Position numbers and translations under genes: made by a program. DNA of 64,000 nt, from positions 90,137 to 154,136 of the forward strand of contig CAVWOV010000041.1 of the NCBI GenBank assembly GCA_963756715.1. The letters run 5' to 3'. The notes beneath the pieces were generated by a model. That model saw only the letters and a program-made list of their open reading frames with translations. It was not told where the DNA came from and made no database searches. This stretch comes from VAZQ01 sp963756715. GTDB lineage: Bacteria > Pseudomonadota > Alphaproteobacteria > Rhizobiales > Xanthobacteraceae. Positions 46,184-55,500 of the stretch are shown piece by piece (position 1 is the first letter of the stretch; each line of letters opens with the position of its first letter).

Positions 46184-47171
46184 TTAATTCAACTTGGCCA
46201 GGTTGCCGTCCTTGACGACCTTGCCGTAGCGTTGCCGATCCTCGGTGATGACGCGGCCGAATTCCGCCGGACCGACGATCTTGAGTTCTGCGCCGAGGCC
46301 GGCCAGCCGCTGATCGAGTGCCTTATCCGACTGCAATTTGGCAAAAGCCGCCGCCAGCTTGTCGATGATCGGCTTAGGCGTACCGGCGGGCGCCAGATAG
46401 CCGAACCAGATCGCCGCCGTCACCGCCGGCAGGCCGACCTCCGCCATCGTCGGCGCGTTGGGGAAAGAGGCGACCCGCTTCGCGTTCGTCGTTGCGAGCG
46501 CGAGCAGGCGTCCGTTGTCGACGTGTCCCTTGATCGGCGGAATGACCAGGAACATGGCGTCGAGGCGGCCGGACAGCAGGTCGACGATCGCCTGGGCGGC
46601 CGCGTTATAGGGAATGGCATTGACGTTGATACCGGCGCTCTTCTTCATCACCTCCAGCAGCAGATGCATCTCGCTGCCGAATCCTTGCACCCCAAATGAC
46701 ATTTTTCCGGGGTTGCTCTTGGCGTAGGCAATGAATTCCGCCACCGACTTGACGCCCAATGTGGGCCGCACGATCAGCATGACGGGTTGATAGACGGCGA
46801 TCGAGACCGGTTCGAAATCGTGGACCGGGTCGTAGTCAAGCTTGCTGTAGAAATGCTGTGCGATCGCAATCGGCGTCGGCGTTGTGAACAGCAGCGTATA
46901 GCCGTCAGGCGCCGCCTTCGCCGCCAGTGCCGTCGCGATGCGCTGGCCTGCGCCCGGCTTGTTTTCGAGCACGAGGCGCTGGCCGATGTGCTTCTCGACC
47001 GCCTCTGCGGAAATGCGCGCCGCATTGTCGAGGCCGGCGCCCGGACCGACCGGCACGATCACCCGGATCGGCCGCGATGGATAGGAGGCTGCGTCCTCGG
47101 CGTGGACCGGACTGAGTGCACAGGACGAGCAGCACAAATAACCACAACGAATGTCGGCAGATTGCGCGCAC
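46184..47171 (-). pseudogene. TctC/Bug-family tripartite tricarboxylate transporter receptor (shift near 47109)
   Basis: From GTG 47171, behind a GGGAGG site, the signal peptide VRAICRHSLWLFVLLVLCTQS is read in one frame. After one extra base in CCGG near 47109, the mature part follows in the next: HAEDAASYPSRPIRVIVPVGPGAG, RLVLENKPGAGQRIATA, AAPDGYTLLFTT, and the C-terminal domain ending GNLAKLN. The Bug family binds carboxylic acids in the periplasm. No TctA or TctB membrane genes lie nearby, which is usual for orphan Bug proteins. It is divergent from the arylsulfotransferase-like gene. Confidence 0.88.
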
Positions 47172-47372
47172 GATGTCCTCCCGGCTGACTGTGTCGGCGT
47201 TTCGGTTTCGGCATTCATCGCACCGAACATCTCAAAACGGCCGTGCGTGTTCGCGGCACGATTGACATTCGCAGCACCCGTTGCAAAGTCAACGCGATCT
47301 TTCGACCGGGCGCCCGTCTCTGCCGAGATATATGAAAAAGAATGCCGCGGTCGATTACCGCAGGGGAGCAAA

Positions 47373-48443
47373 ATGCGTCACCGCGATTTCGGCCTTCTCG
47401 TTTGCGACGCACACCGCGCAACGCCGGGCTATACGCTGTTCTCGCCGATCCATGGCAAGTCCACCTATCTGATCGGCTTGCGCGGCGAGATCGTGCACCA
47501 GTGGGAGCATCCACTGGTCAGCGGGCCGTACGCCTATCTTCTGGAGAACGGCAACCTGCTCTGGGCAGGACGGCTTGCAGAGGGGCCGCAGCACATGGGC
47601 GGCCGCGGGGGCCTCATGCGCGAGTACGACTGGGATGGAAAGATCGTCTGGGAGTACCGGCAAGTCGGCCAGCATCACGATTTCCGCCGTCTGCCGAACG
47701 GCAACACGATCTTTCTCGGCTGGGAGGTCGTCCCGCCGGAGATCGAAAAGCGCGTTCCGGGCGGCTTGCCCGGTACGCTGCATGCCGACGGCTGCATGTA
47801 TGGCGACTACATCCACGAGGTCACGCCGGACGGCAAGGTGGTGTGGGAGTGGCACGCCTGCCGCGACATGGAGGTGGAGAAGTACACGCTCAGTCCCAGT
47901 CAGAACCGGGACGAGTTCGCGCACGCCAACGCGATTTCGCCGCTGCCCAACGGTGATATCTACATCAGCTTTCGCCGCCTCAACATGATCGCGCTGATCG
48001 ACCGGCAGACGCGCAAGCTGAAATGGCAACATCAGGACGACAGCTTCGGCATGCAGCACGATTGCGAGCCGCTTCCGAACGGCAACGTCACGCTGTTCGC
48101 CAACGGCACCAACATCACCACCAATCCGTATTCTCGTGTCATCGAGATCGATCCGCGCACCCACAAGACGGTGTGGGAATATCGCGGCAAGCCGAACTAC
48201 ACCTTCTTCAGCCCGCACATCAGCGGCGCGCAGCGGCTGGCGAGCGGCAATACCCTGATCTGCGAGGGTCAGTGGGGGCGGCTTTTCGAGGTGACCCCGG
48301 AAGGCGACATCGTCTGGGAGTATGTCAGCCCGTTCATGGGCCCCGATCGCTTCGGCGACCCGTCGAACGAAGTGTTTCGCGCCTACCGCTATGGCGCGGA
48401 TTCGCCGCAGCTCCGCGGCCGGGTCAGGTCGATGTATGGTTAG
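47373..48443 (+). CDS. Arylsulfotransferase (ASST)-like beta-propeller protein
   Basis: The 356-residue protein is built of repeats of the form HDFxRLPNGNTIxL followed by GKIVWEY: QHHDFRRLPNGNTIFL, FAHANAISPLPNGDIYIS, MQHDCEPLPNGNVTLF and ISGAQRLASGNTLI, which mark the six-blade ASST propeller. Such proteins transfer sulfate between phenols, with a His as catalytic residue. Unlike AssT, this one has no signal peptide, so it would be cytosolic. A GGGGAG site precedes ATG 47373. It shares a 200-base divergent promoter with the TctC gene. Confidence 0.82.
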   Translation: MRHRDFGLLVCDAHRATPGYTLFSPIHGKSTYLIGLRGEIVHQWEHPLVSGPYAYLLENGNLLWAGRLAEGPQHMGGRGGLMREYDWDGKIVWEYRQVGQHHDFRRLPNGNTIFLGWEVVPPEIEKRVPGGLPGTLHADGCMYGDYIHEVTPDGKVVWEWHACRDMEVEKYTLSPSQNRDEFAHANAISPLPNGDIYISFRRLNMIALIDRQTRKLKWQHQDDSFGMQHDCEPLPNGNVTLFANGTNITTNPYSRVIEIDPRTHKTVWEYRGKPNYTFFSPHISGAQRLASGNTLICEGQWGRLFEVTPEGDIVWEYVSPFMGPDRFGDPSNEVFRAYRYGADSPQLRGRVRSMYG

Positions 48444-48691
48444 AGCAAAATCCTTCAATTCGAATCAGATTTCGCTCGAAAGAAGTGGGCCCGATCGTAC
48501 TCATCGTGGCGCGACGGAGTGCGCGGACCCGTGTCGACCGGATAATGCATCCGCTCAATGTCGACGCCAAGCCTGAGACGCAGTTGCCCAAGGTAACTTT
48601 TCTCATCCCCACAGGTATCCCGAAACCGACAAACGCATCGAGCCTGCATCTTTCGGTCGGACGTTGCTCATTTGATTATGCTGGTCTACGT

Positions 48692-48714
48692 TGGTTCGAG
48701 CTTGGCTCGAACCA
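48692..48714. other. Perfect 10-bp hairpin in the 367-base gap after the ASST-like gene
   Basis: TGGTTCGAGC (48692-48701), TTG, then GCTCGAACCA (48705-48714) form a perfect hairpin with a 3-base loop. No T-run follows on either strand, so it is not a standard terminator. It lies 97 bases before the start of the small membrane protein gene and is the only clear structure between 48444 and 48810. Confidence 0.55.
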
Positions 48715-48810
48715 GACGCCGCGTCTCATTATATTTCCCGCGCGTGCGTAGCAAGGCGAACGGACGCGGCGCCTGTCATTTTGGATATTGAGATAACTCG
48801 GGAGGCGACG

Positions 48811-49191
48811 ATGTTGGAATGTATCGGACGCGCTTTCCTCTTGGCGTTTGGCATAGCGGTGGCAACGGCACTCACGAACCTGTTGATCGTCTTTATTGCG
48901 AGTTTAATTCTTGGCCTGCCCTTTGGCGGAATCGGCGGCGCGGCAGCGGCAATCGCCGCCATCGTCGGATTTGGCTTGGCAGTGTTTGCTTTGGAAGCGG
49001 CGCTGCTGATTGCCCAGTGTATCGCAGCGGGGGAAGCAGCCGACGCCGACACCGTTGATAACACGGGCGAGCAAGGCCTCGGCACTGACGACGGATCGAA
49101 AGGGACTAAGGTTCCGTGCCCGATATGTTTGCGCATACGCCCTTATGCGATCGCCGGTCTGCTCGCCGGCGTCATTATCGTACTCAGATAG
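48811..49191 (+). CDS. Small membrane protein with a CxxC motif, unknown function
   Basis: The 126-residue product has an N-terminal hydrophobic helix (about 6-38, with the LGLPFGG turn), a second (about 42-70: AAAAIAAIVGFGLAVFALEAALLIAQ), an acidic loop, then VPCPICLRIRP and a third helix (YAIAGLLAGVIIVLR) at the C-terminus. CPIC might bind a metal or form a redox pair. A GGGAGG site lies 5 bases before ATG 48811. It is the neighbour of, and converges with, the c-di-GMP enzyme gene. No family recognised. Confidence 0.65.
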   Translation: MLECIGRAFLLAFGIAVATALTNLLIVFIASLILGLPFGGIGGAAAAIAAIVGFGLAVFALEAALLIAQCIAAGEAADADTVDNTGEQGLGTDDGSKGTKVPCPICLRIRPYAIAGLLAGVIIVLR

Positions 49192-49281
49192 CGATCAAAC
49201 TGAACTGAGCTGTACGCGGTTACTGGATGCAACGGGCGCCAAACTCGGCGTGACACGCGAGGGGCCTGCCGCCGCGCAGCA

Positions 49282-51699
49282 TTAATTCGATGCTGCTCTG
49301 CCCGAGAGAGGTACCACGGTTGAAGGTTCATCGATTTCTTCGCCGGGAGAAGTGAGCTGACGGAAGCTCTCGATGTCCGCGGGACGCCCGAGCAGGAAAC
49401 CCTGCACCTCGTCGCAATTTTCATTCTTGAGAAAATCGAATTCGGCGTGCGTCTCGACGCCTTCCGCGAGAACGACAAGATTAAGTGCCCGGCCGAGCCC
49501 AAGAACCGACCGCACGATCGCGGCTCCCTGGTCGTTTACGTTCACCGACTTGATGAACGAACCATCGATCTTGATCTTGTCGAATGGAAAGGCGCGAAGG
49601 TTCGAGAGCGACGAATAGCCGGTCCCAAAATCGTCCATCGCAATGCGGACACCGAGCATCTTGATCCGCCGGAGCGTCGCCAACGCACGGTTCAAATCGC
49701 GCACCAGCGCCGTTTCGGTAATCTCAAGCTCCAACCGCCCCGGTTTCAGCCCGGTTTCGAATAGAATCTCGTGAACCGTGTGAGCGAAGTTCGCATGATG
49801 GATTTGCACGGCCGAGATGTTCACCGCGATGGTCAGCGGTTGGCTCCACTTTGCCGCCTCGATGCAGGCGGTACGCAGGACCCACTCGCCAATCGGAAGA
49901 ATGACGCCGGTGTCTTCGGCAAGCGGGATGAATTCCGTCGGCGGGACGTCACCACGGGTCGGATGCTTCCATCGAATCAAGGCTTCAAATCCCACAACCC
50001 GTCCGGTGTCGATGCACTTCTGCGGCTGGTACACAAGCCTCAGTTCGCCACGCGCGATAGCGCTGCGGAGGTCGTGTTCAAGCAAGCGGCGCTCACGAAC
50101 CGCGGCGCCCATCGCCGCTTCGAAATAGCGATACGTACTTCTACCCTCATTTTTCGCGCGGTAGAGGGCGGTATCGGCGTGCGAGAGTAGTGCTTGCCGG
50201 TCCTGGGCGTCGTCCGGGCAGATGGCGATTCCGATGCTGGTGCTGATCGGCTGACCGGTTTCGGCGTTGTCATTCGGCGATTGCAGGGTTTCCAGGATGG
50301 TCTCGGCGATCCGGCCAGCCGCGCCCGGGTTGGCAAGTCCGGGTATAAGAATCGCGAACTCGTCGCCGCTCAGCCGCGCCAGCATATGATCGTCATCCAG
50401 CACGCCGGTAATGCGCTTCGCGACGGCTTGCAGCGCTCGGTCGCCGGCCCCGTGTCCAAACAGATCGTTGACTTCCTTGAACCGGTCGAGATCAAGGCAC
50501 AGGACGGCGAGCCGCCGCCCGGACGCCAACGCCGCCGCAATCTCCTGGTCGAACTTGTTGTTGAAGCTGCCGCGATTGGGGAGCCCCGTGAGCGCGTCGT
50601 GGTGGGCAAGAAAGAGAATGTTCTCTTCCGCCTGCTTGCGTGCGCGAAGGTCGCGGACCGCGACGGCGCGATGCGGCTTGCCGCCCAGATCAACAATGCG
50701 CTGGATGATCTCGACCGGCATTTCTTCGCCGTCGCAATGCCGCAGAATACCCTCGACCAGCACGTTCTCTCGATCGAACAGCTTGAGAAGCAGTTCTGGA
50801 TCCGGAAAATATCGTTCCAGCTTCGTGCTGACCACGCCATCGGTGCTGTAGCCGCTAAGAGCGACGAAATTGTCATTGACCGTAACGATGGTGTCGGCGT
50901 CGCAAACCAGGAGACCTTCGACCGAAGCATTGGCGAGGCCCCGCATCCGGTCGGCCTCCAGTTCCAGCCGCCGCCGCTCGCGCATCTCCATCGCGACACC
51001 CCCAAGTGCGAGGGCGACGATGATAAAGGTCGCGAGCGCCACCGCGACGGCGAGAAGAGCCGCCGGCAATGCCGATGCGGAAACTTGAATCGTGGGGTCA
51101 GGACTGAGGGAAGCCGCGCCCATCGCGGTGAAGTGCAGGCTGCAGATCGCCGCAGTGAGCAGCAATGCACCAAGGATTCTCGACTTAACGGTCTCGTTGC
51201 GCAGTCCGACGAACAGCGCGGCGGATCCGATGAGCGCGCCGAGGGCGATCGACACGCCGACCAGGACCGGATCCCAGACGATCCGGCCAGGGACTTCGAA
51301 CGCCGCCATGCCGGTGAAATGCATCGCCGCGATGCCGCCGCCAACCATCGCGCCACCAAGCCAGGGGGTCATGCGTGATCCCGGCATGACCGCAACGACC
51401 AAACCCAGGCCGGTGAGAACGATCGCGACGACCAGCGAAAATCCGGTCAGTGCGATGTCGTATCCGGTGGCAACACCGGGTGAAAACGCCAGCATGGCAA
51501 TGAAGTGCGTCGCCCAGATCGAGAAGCCGGTCGACATTGCAGAAACTGCAAGCCAAACCCACCACATGCGGGCCCCGGACCTGCGCACATGCTGGAGCAG
51601 GCTGATCGCCGTATACGAGCCCAGGGCGCAGATGACGGCCGCCAGGACGACAAGCCGCAGATCATGTTCGTGGGCGATGCAGTCGAATACTTTGTACAT
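49282..51699 (-). CDS. MHYT-GGDEF-EAL c-di-GMP signalling protein
   Basis: The 805-residue protein has an N-terminal MHYT sensor (about 1-230) with WATHFIAM, AAMHFTGM and SLHFTAMG, proposed to bind a metal such as copper and sense O2, CO or NO. A PAS-like domain (about 245-360) follows, then a GGDEF domain with RLSGDEFAI (first Gly replaced by Ser), and an EAL domain with GFEALIRWKHP, AVNISAVQ and DDFGTGYSSL, all as in active phosphodiesterases. The degenerate SGDEF may still be active or serve as GTP sensor. It is divergent from the hybrid kinase at 52030. Confidence 0.95.
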   Translation of the reverse strand: MYKVFDCIAHEHDLRLVVLAAVICALGSYTAISLLQHVRRSGARMWWVWLAVSAMSTGFSIWATHFIAMLAFSPGVATGYDIALTGFSLVVAIVLTGLGLVVAVMPGSRMTPWLGGAMVGGGIAAMHFTGMAAFEVPGRIVWDPVLVGVSIALGALIGSAALFVGLRNETVKSRILGALLLTAAICSLHFTAMGAASLSPDPTIQVSASALPAALLAVAVALATFIIVALALGGVAMEMRERRRLELEADRMRGLANASVEGLLVCDADTIVTVNDNFVALSGYSTDGVVSTKLERYFPDPELLLKLFDRENVLVEGILRHCDGEEMPVEIIQRIVDLGGKPHRAVAVRDLRARKQAEENILFLAHHDALTGLPNRGSFNNKFDQEIAAALASGRRLAVLCLDLDRFKEVNDLFGHGAGDRALQAVAKRITGVLDDDHMLARLSGDEFAILIPGLANPGAAGRIAETILETLQSPNDNAETGQPISTSIGIAICPDDAQDRQALLSHADTALYRAKNEGRSTYRYFEAAMGAAVRERRLLEHDLRSAIARGELRLVYQPQKCIDTGRVVGFEALIRWKHPTRGDVPPTEFIPLAEDTGVILPIGEWVLRTACIEAAKWSQPLTIAVNISAVQIHHANFAHTVHEILFETGLKPGRLELEITETALVRDLNRALATLRRIKMLGVRIAMDDFGTGYSSLSNLRAFPFDKIKIDGSFIKSVNVNDQGAAIVRSVLGLGRALNLVVLAEGVETHAEFDFLKNENCDEVQGFLLGRPADIESFRQLTSPGEEIDEPSTVVPLSGRAASN

Positions 51700-52029
51700 G
51701 TGACCTGGGCGTCAATGGTGGCTGCTCTGGGAGTTCCACAATACGTCGCTGCGCGAAAGAATCGGTGAATAAAGCTGACCTTTCAACCCGCAAGGAGGGT
51801 CGGGAGAATCGTGGGTTAAGGACCGCTTCATGAAATATGGAGCATTCGCCCGCCGCGAGTGACGATCATTCGCCAGTCTGATTGTCCCGCCCTCTTCCCT
51901 CTGGAAGCGGCTGGCCGGTAAGGCCTGATGGAACTTTCATGAAGCGACCAGCGCCGGGTCCGGTAACGACATTGATTGAGTTTGACGGCGGTTGTCCGTA
52001 GGGTCGCACGGTCCACGAGCCCTCAAAAC
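51700..52029. promoter_or_regulatory. Divergent promoter region with inverted CGCTTCATGAAA repeats
   Basis: CGCTTCATGAAA at 51824-51835 and its perfect complement TTTCATGAAGCG at 51935-51946 lie 111 bases apart, and each contains the palindrome TTCATGAA. Both sit in the gap between the divergent c-di-GMP enzyme and hybrid kinase genes. Either a regulator binding as two dimers with looping, or a transposed repeat, could explain them. No other feature is clear in these 330 bases. Confidence 0.5.
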
Positions 52030-54270
52030 ATGCCCCTCCGCGTCCTGAATTCGATGTTTGCCCGGCCCGGTGAGGGACGTGCGGAGCGGCCTCTTGGATG
52101 GCTGCTGGTCGCGTCGATCGTGCTGCCGATCGTTATTTTTGCGATCGCTTCGATCATCTCCTACCGCGCCCATATGGCGGAGGCCCGCGACCGCCTGGAG
52201 CGCAATCTCGGCAGCGTGCATGAGCACGCCCTCAAAGTGTTCGAGACCTTCGAACTGACGGCGCGCTACCTCGAGGAAATGTTCAGCGAGGTCGCCGACG
52301 ACGAAATGCGCGCGGGCGAGCCTGTGTTCCACATGCGGCTCAAGGCGCTGACCGATACCATGCCGCAGCTCGCGGACCTCTGGATCATCGACCATGCCGG
52401 CCGGCCGGTGGTGTCCGGCACCGTTTTTCCGATGCCGTCGCTCGACCTTTCGGATCGCGAGTATTTCCAGGTTCATAAGAACAATACGATCGAGGGCACC
52501 TATATCGGCGAGGTGGTGCGCGCGCGCACGACCAACGCGCAGGGCCGCCCCCGCTTCTTCGCATTGAGCCGCAAGCGTCTGGACCGGAGCGGCCAGTTCG
52601 CCGGCGTGACCACGATCTCGATCGCTCCGGACTATTTCGTCGAGTACTACTCGCGGCTGCCGCAACCCGCCATCGCGGCGCTGGTTCGTGAGGACGGCGC
52701 CGTGCTGGCGCGCTTTCCCGCCGCGCCACGCGACGTGAGCAAGATTCCGGCGGACGGTGCGTTCATGCAGGCGATCGCAAAACGCCCCGAACAAGGATTC
52801 TTCGATGTTGCGGCGTCCCCGTTCGATGGCGCGGAGCGTCTCTACGCCTACCGCAAGCTTCCGCGGCATGGTGTCTACGTCGTGACCGGGATCGACAAGG
52901 CGGCCATTACGCAGATGTGGCTCGCCGATATGTCCAAGCACCTGATCTTCGGGATTCCAGCGACCATCGCGATGTTTACGCTTGGCGTGATGGCGCTTCG
53001 CCGCACGCGGCGCGAGACCGCCGCCTATCTGCAATTGCGTGAGGAGACGGCGCGCCACGAGGTGACCGAGCAGGCGCTGCGGCAAGCTCAGAAGATGGAG
53101 GCGGTCGGGAGGTTGACCGGCGGTATCGCGCACGATTTCAACAATCTGCTCACCGCCATCCTCGGCAATATCGATCTTGCGCTCCGCCGGTTGACCGGTG
53201 GTGAGGACGAGCGGATCGCCCGGTCGCTCACCTCCGCGCGCCGGGCGTCGGAACGTGCCGCGGCGCTCGTCGGGCGTCTGCTGGCCTTTTCGCGCCAGCA
53301 TCCGCTCGAGGTGAAGTCGGTCGATCTCAACCGGCTGGTCCAGGGCATGTCGGAACTGCTGCGGCAAACCATCGGCGAGACCGTCACCATCGAGACGGTC
53401 CTTGCCGGCGGAATCTGGAAGGCCGCGGTCGACCCCAATCAGCTTGAGAACGCCATCCTCAATCTTGCGGTCAATGCCCGCGACGCGATGCCGGAGGGCG
53501 GCCGCCTGACGATCGAAACGGCCAACACCTATCTCGACGAAACCTATGTGGCGCAGGCCGGCGACGAGCTTCCGCACGGCCAGTACGTCATGCTGGCGGT
53601 GACCGATTCGGGAACCGGCATGAGCAAGGAACTGATCGAGCGTTCGATCGAGCCGTTCTTCACCACTAAGCCAGCGGGCGCCGGTTCGGGACTCGGCTTG
53701 AGCATGGTGTATGGCTTCGTCAAACAGTCCGGCGGTCACATCAAGATCTATAGCGAACTGGGCGAAGGAACGACCGTCAAGCTGTATTTCCCGCGCTTGT
53801 CGGACCAGGGCAAGTTACCGGATGGGCACAGCGAACCGGCGGTGGCCGAGCCGCCGATCGAAGAAAGCGAGCAGCAGGCTACGATCCTGCTGGTGGAGGA
53901 CGACGAGCAAGTCAATCTTTTTGCCAGCGAGGCGCTGCGGGATCGCGGCTATCACGTCATTGTCGCGTCCGACGGTCCGACGGCCTTGCGGCTGCTCGAC
54001 GGCGTGCCCACGATCGATCTGCTGTTCACCGATGTCGTGCTGCCGGGTGGTATGAACGGCCGGCAGCTTGCCGACGAAGTGTTGCGGCGGCGGCCGTCCA
54101 TGAAGGTGTTGTTCGCCACCGGCTATACGCGCAACGCCATCATTCATCAGGGCCGGCTCGATCCAGACGTCGAACTGCTGTCCAAGCCCTTCACCGCCGA
54201 CCTGCTCGCCCGCAAGGTCAAGCAGATCCTCGAAGGCGGTGCAGCGCACGCCCACGAGCCGGCGAACTGA
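52030..54270 (+). CDS. Hybrid sensor histidine kinase with PDC sensor and receiver domain
   Basis: The 746-residue protein has a first membrane helix (about 22-44), a periplasmic PDC/Cache sensor (about 45-300), a second helix (LIFGIPATIAMFTLGVMAL), a HisKA domain with GGIAHDFNNLLTAILGN where the His is phosphorylated, HATPase with NLAVNARDAMPEGG and VTDSGTGMS, and a receiver domain (ILLVEDDE to the end) with the Asp in LLFTDVVLPGG. No transmitter output is linked; the next gene (HWE kinase) and the c-di-GMP enzyme may act in the same pathway. Start at ATG 52030 is chosen; TTG 51976 would add 18 residues. Confidence 0.93.
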   Translation: MPLRVLNSMFARPGEGRAERPLGWLLVASIVLPIVIFAIASIISYRAHMAEARDRLERNLGSVHEHALKVFETFELTARYLEEMFSEVADDEMRAGEPVFHMRLKALTDTMPQLADLWIIDHAGRPVVSGTVFPMPSLDLSDREYFQVHKNNTIEGTYIGEVVRARTTNAQGRPRFFALSRKRLDRSGQFAGVTTISIAPDYFVEYYSRLPQPAIAALVREDGAVLARFPAAPRDVSKIPADGAFMQAIAKRPEQGFFDVAASPFDGAERLYAYRKLPRHGVYVVTGIDKAAITQMWLADMSKHLIFGIPATIAMFTLGVMALRRTRRETAAYLQLREETARHEVTEQALRQAQKMEAVGRLTGGIAHDFNNLLTAILGNIDLALRRLTGGEDERIARSLTSARRASERAAALVGRLLAFSRQHPLEVKSVDLNRLVQGMSELLRQTIGETVTIETVLAGGIWKAAVDPNQLENAILNLAVNARDAMPEGGRLTIETANTYLDETYVAQAGDELPHGQYVMLAVTDSGTGMSKELIERSIEPFFTTKPAGAGSGLGLSMVYGFVKQSGGHIKIYSELGEGTTVKLYFPRLSDQGKLPDGHSEPAVAEPPIEESEQQATILLVEDDEQVNLFASEALRDRGYHVIVASDGPTALRLLDGVPTIDLLFTDVVLPGGMNGRQLADEVLRRRPSMKVLFATGYTRNAIIHQGRLDPDVELLSKPFTADLLARKVKQILEGGAAHAHEPAN

Positions 54271-54390
54271 CTCGATCGTCAATTGCTGCGAACGCGCTGC
54301 CTCGGTTGAAGTACATCTGCTCACTTAAGGAAGAACGTGACTGGGCAATGAAGGAAGAAAGACCGGTAGAAATCGTCTCCGGATTTTATC

Positions 54391-54558
54391 TCAATGCTGG
54401 GCGCCATCGGCCGGCGGCTGATTTTTCAGCGCCTCAGCATGAAATTCCTCCGCCATGAACCTGAGGTCTCTCGCCGTGCTCAGGTCCATGCAAATCCGAG
54501 ACATCTGCCGACAGCGGTCGGATTGTAGCTCTAGGAAATTGGGGCTCATGCGGTTCAT
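54391..54558 (-). CDS. Small protein of 55 residues, probable stress gene
   Basis: The frame from ATG 54558 gives MNRMSPNFLELQSDRCRQMS followed by ICMDLSTARDLRFMAEEFHAEA and a short tail. The pattern of an R-C-R motif, a TARDLRFMAEE helix and a terminal Ala-rich stretch is seen in many small proteins of bradyrhizobia whose role is unknown. A GAGG site is 2 bases upstream of the start and an EcfG-type promoter sits about 30 bases before. It was not obvious as a long frame because of its size. Confidence 0.55.
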   Translation of the reverse strand: MNRMSPNFLELQSDRCRQMSRICMDLSTARDLRFMAEEFHAEALKNQPPADGAQH

Positions 54559-54585
54559 TGCCTCATTGTATCCCCGATTAGTCAG

Positions 54586-54610
54586 AACTCTCCTGTTCCA
54601 TGAAAGTTCC
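54586..54610 (-). promoter_or_regulatory. EcfG-type (general stress) promoter of the 55-residue gene
   Basis: On the minus strand GGAAC (54610-54606), a 17-base spacer, then GTT (54588-54586) match the alphaproteobacterial EcfG consensus GGAAC-N16/17-GTT. The element points at the start codon at 54558, 27 bases downstream. Confidence 0.5.
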
Positions 54611-54661
54611 AGGACAATTCGCTACATTATGCCTGATTTCTCGATTTCTACCGGATGACGC

Positions 54662-55400
54662 GTGCCGAAGATGTCTGAGGACCTCGAACTGGAAAATGCC
54701 GCTCTGCGTGAGCTGCTGACGCAAGCAGGCCGGGATGCGGCGCGCCTCTTGGTTAAGGCCGATATCGTCGCATCGGAAGGCGAGGCCGCCAAGCAATTGC
54801 AGGCGCTGATCTTGGAGGAAGTGCATCATAGAATGAAGAATACGCTTGCGACGATCATCGCGATCACCTCGCAGACGTTGCGTACGGCGGATTCGCTGGA
54901 GAATGGCCGTCTCGCCGTCGAGGCCCGCCTGCTCGCCCTGGCCAGAACCCAAGATTTGCTCCTTGAGGTAAAATGGAAAAGCGCGAAGCTGAAAGATGTA
55001 ATTCAAGCTGCAATCGAGCCGTTCGAAAATCATGCTGTTCGACAATTCCTAGTTCACGACATCCGGACCGAGATCGACGCGATGGTGGTGTTACCCCTTT
55101 CCATGACTCTGAACGAGTTGTGTACCAACGCCGTCAAATACGGCGCGTTGTCGAACCTTGACGGCCGCATTGAAATTAAGTCGCTGGTGAATGAAGAGTT
55201 CTCAACACCTTAAGCTAACATGGGTCGAGAAGGGTGGCCCACTGGTTTCCGAACCCATGCGGTCCAGCTTTGGTACCCGGCTCATCACGCGCCTGGCCGA
55301 TCAGCTGCATGGCAAAGCCCATCTCAAATACCTGTCTGCCGGACTCGTGTACGAGCTAGATGTGCCATTGTCCTCGCTGCTGCCGACTGCAGAAAACTAG
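54662..55400 (+). pseudogene. HWE-family sensor histidine kinase (one-base shift at 55199-55200)
   Basis: The protein is short (about 245 residues) with no input domain but an N-terminal coiled coil (MSEDLELENAALRELLTQAG). It has the HWE H-box EEVHHRMKNTLATIIAITSQT, the N-box LNELCTNAVKYGALS, and, after the shift, LTWVEKGGPLV with the family Trp-x-Glu motif and SSFGTRLI. Removing one T of TT at 55199-55200 joins NEE to SQHLKLTW. HWE kinases often act in the general stress pathway in alphaproteobacteria, and the neighbouring 55-residue gene carries an EcfG-type promoter. The start may be GTG 54662 or ATG 54671. Confidence 0.85.
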
Positions 55401-55500
55401 CGCGAGGTTATGTTGGCCGGCGCCTTGTTCTTCGCACCTAGGCAAGAGTTTCCAACGCTGTATCTCGAACACTATTTGCATGTGAGTCGTCGAGCCCGGC

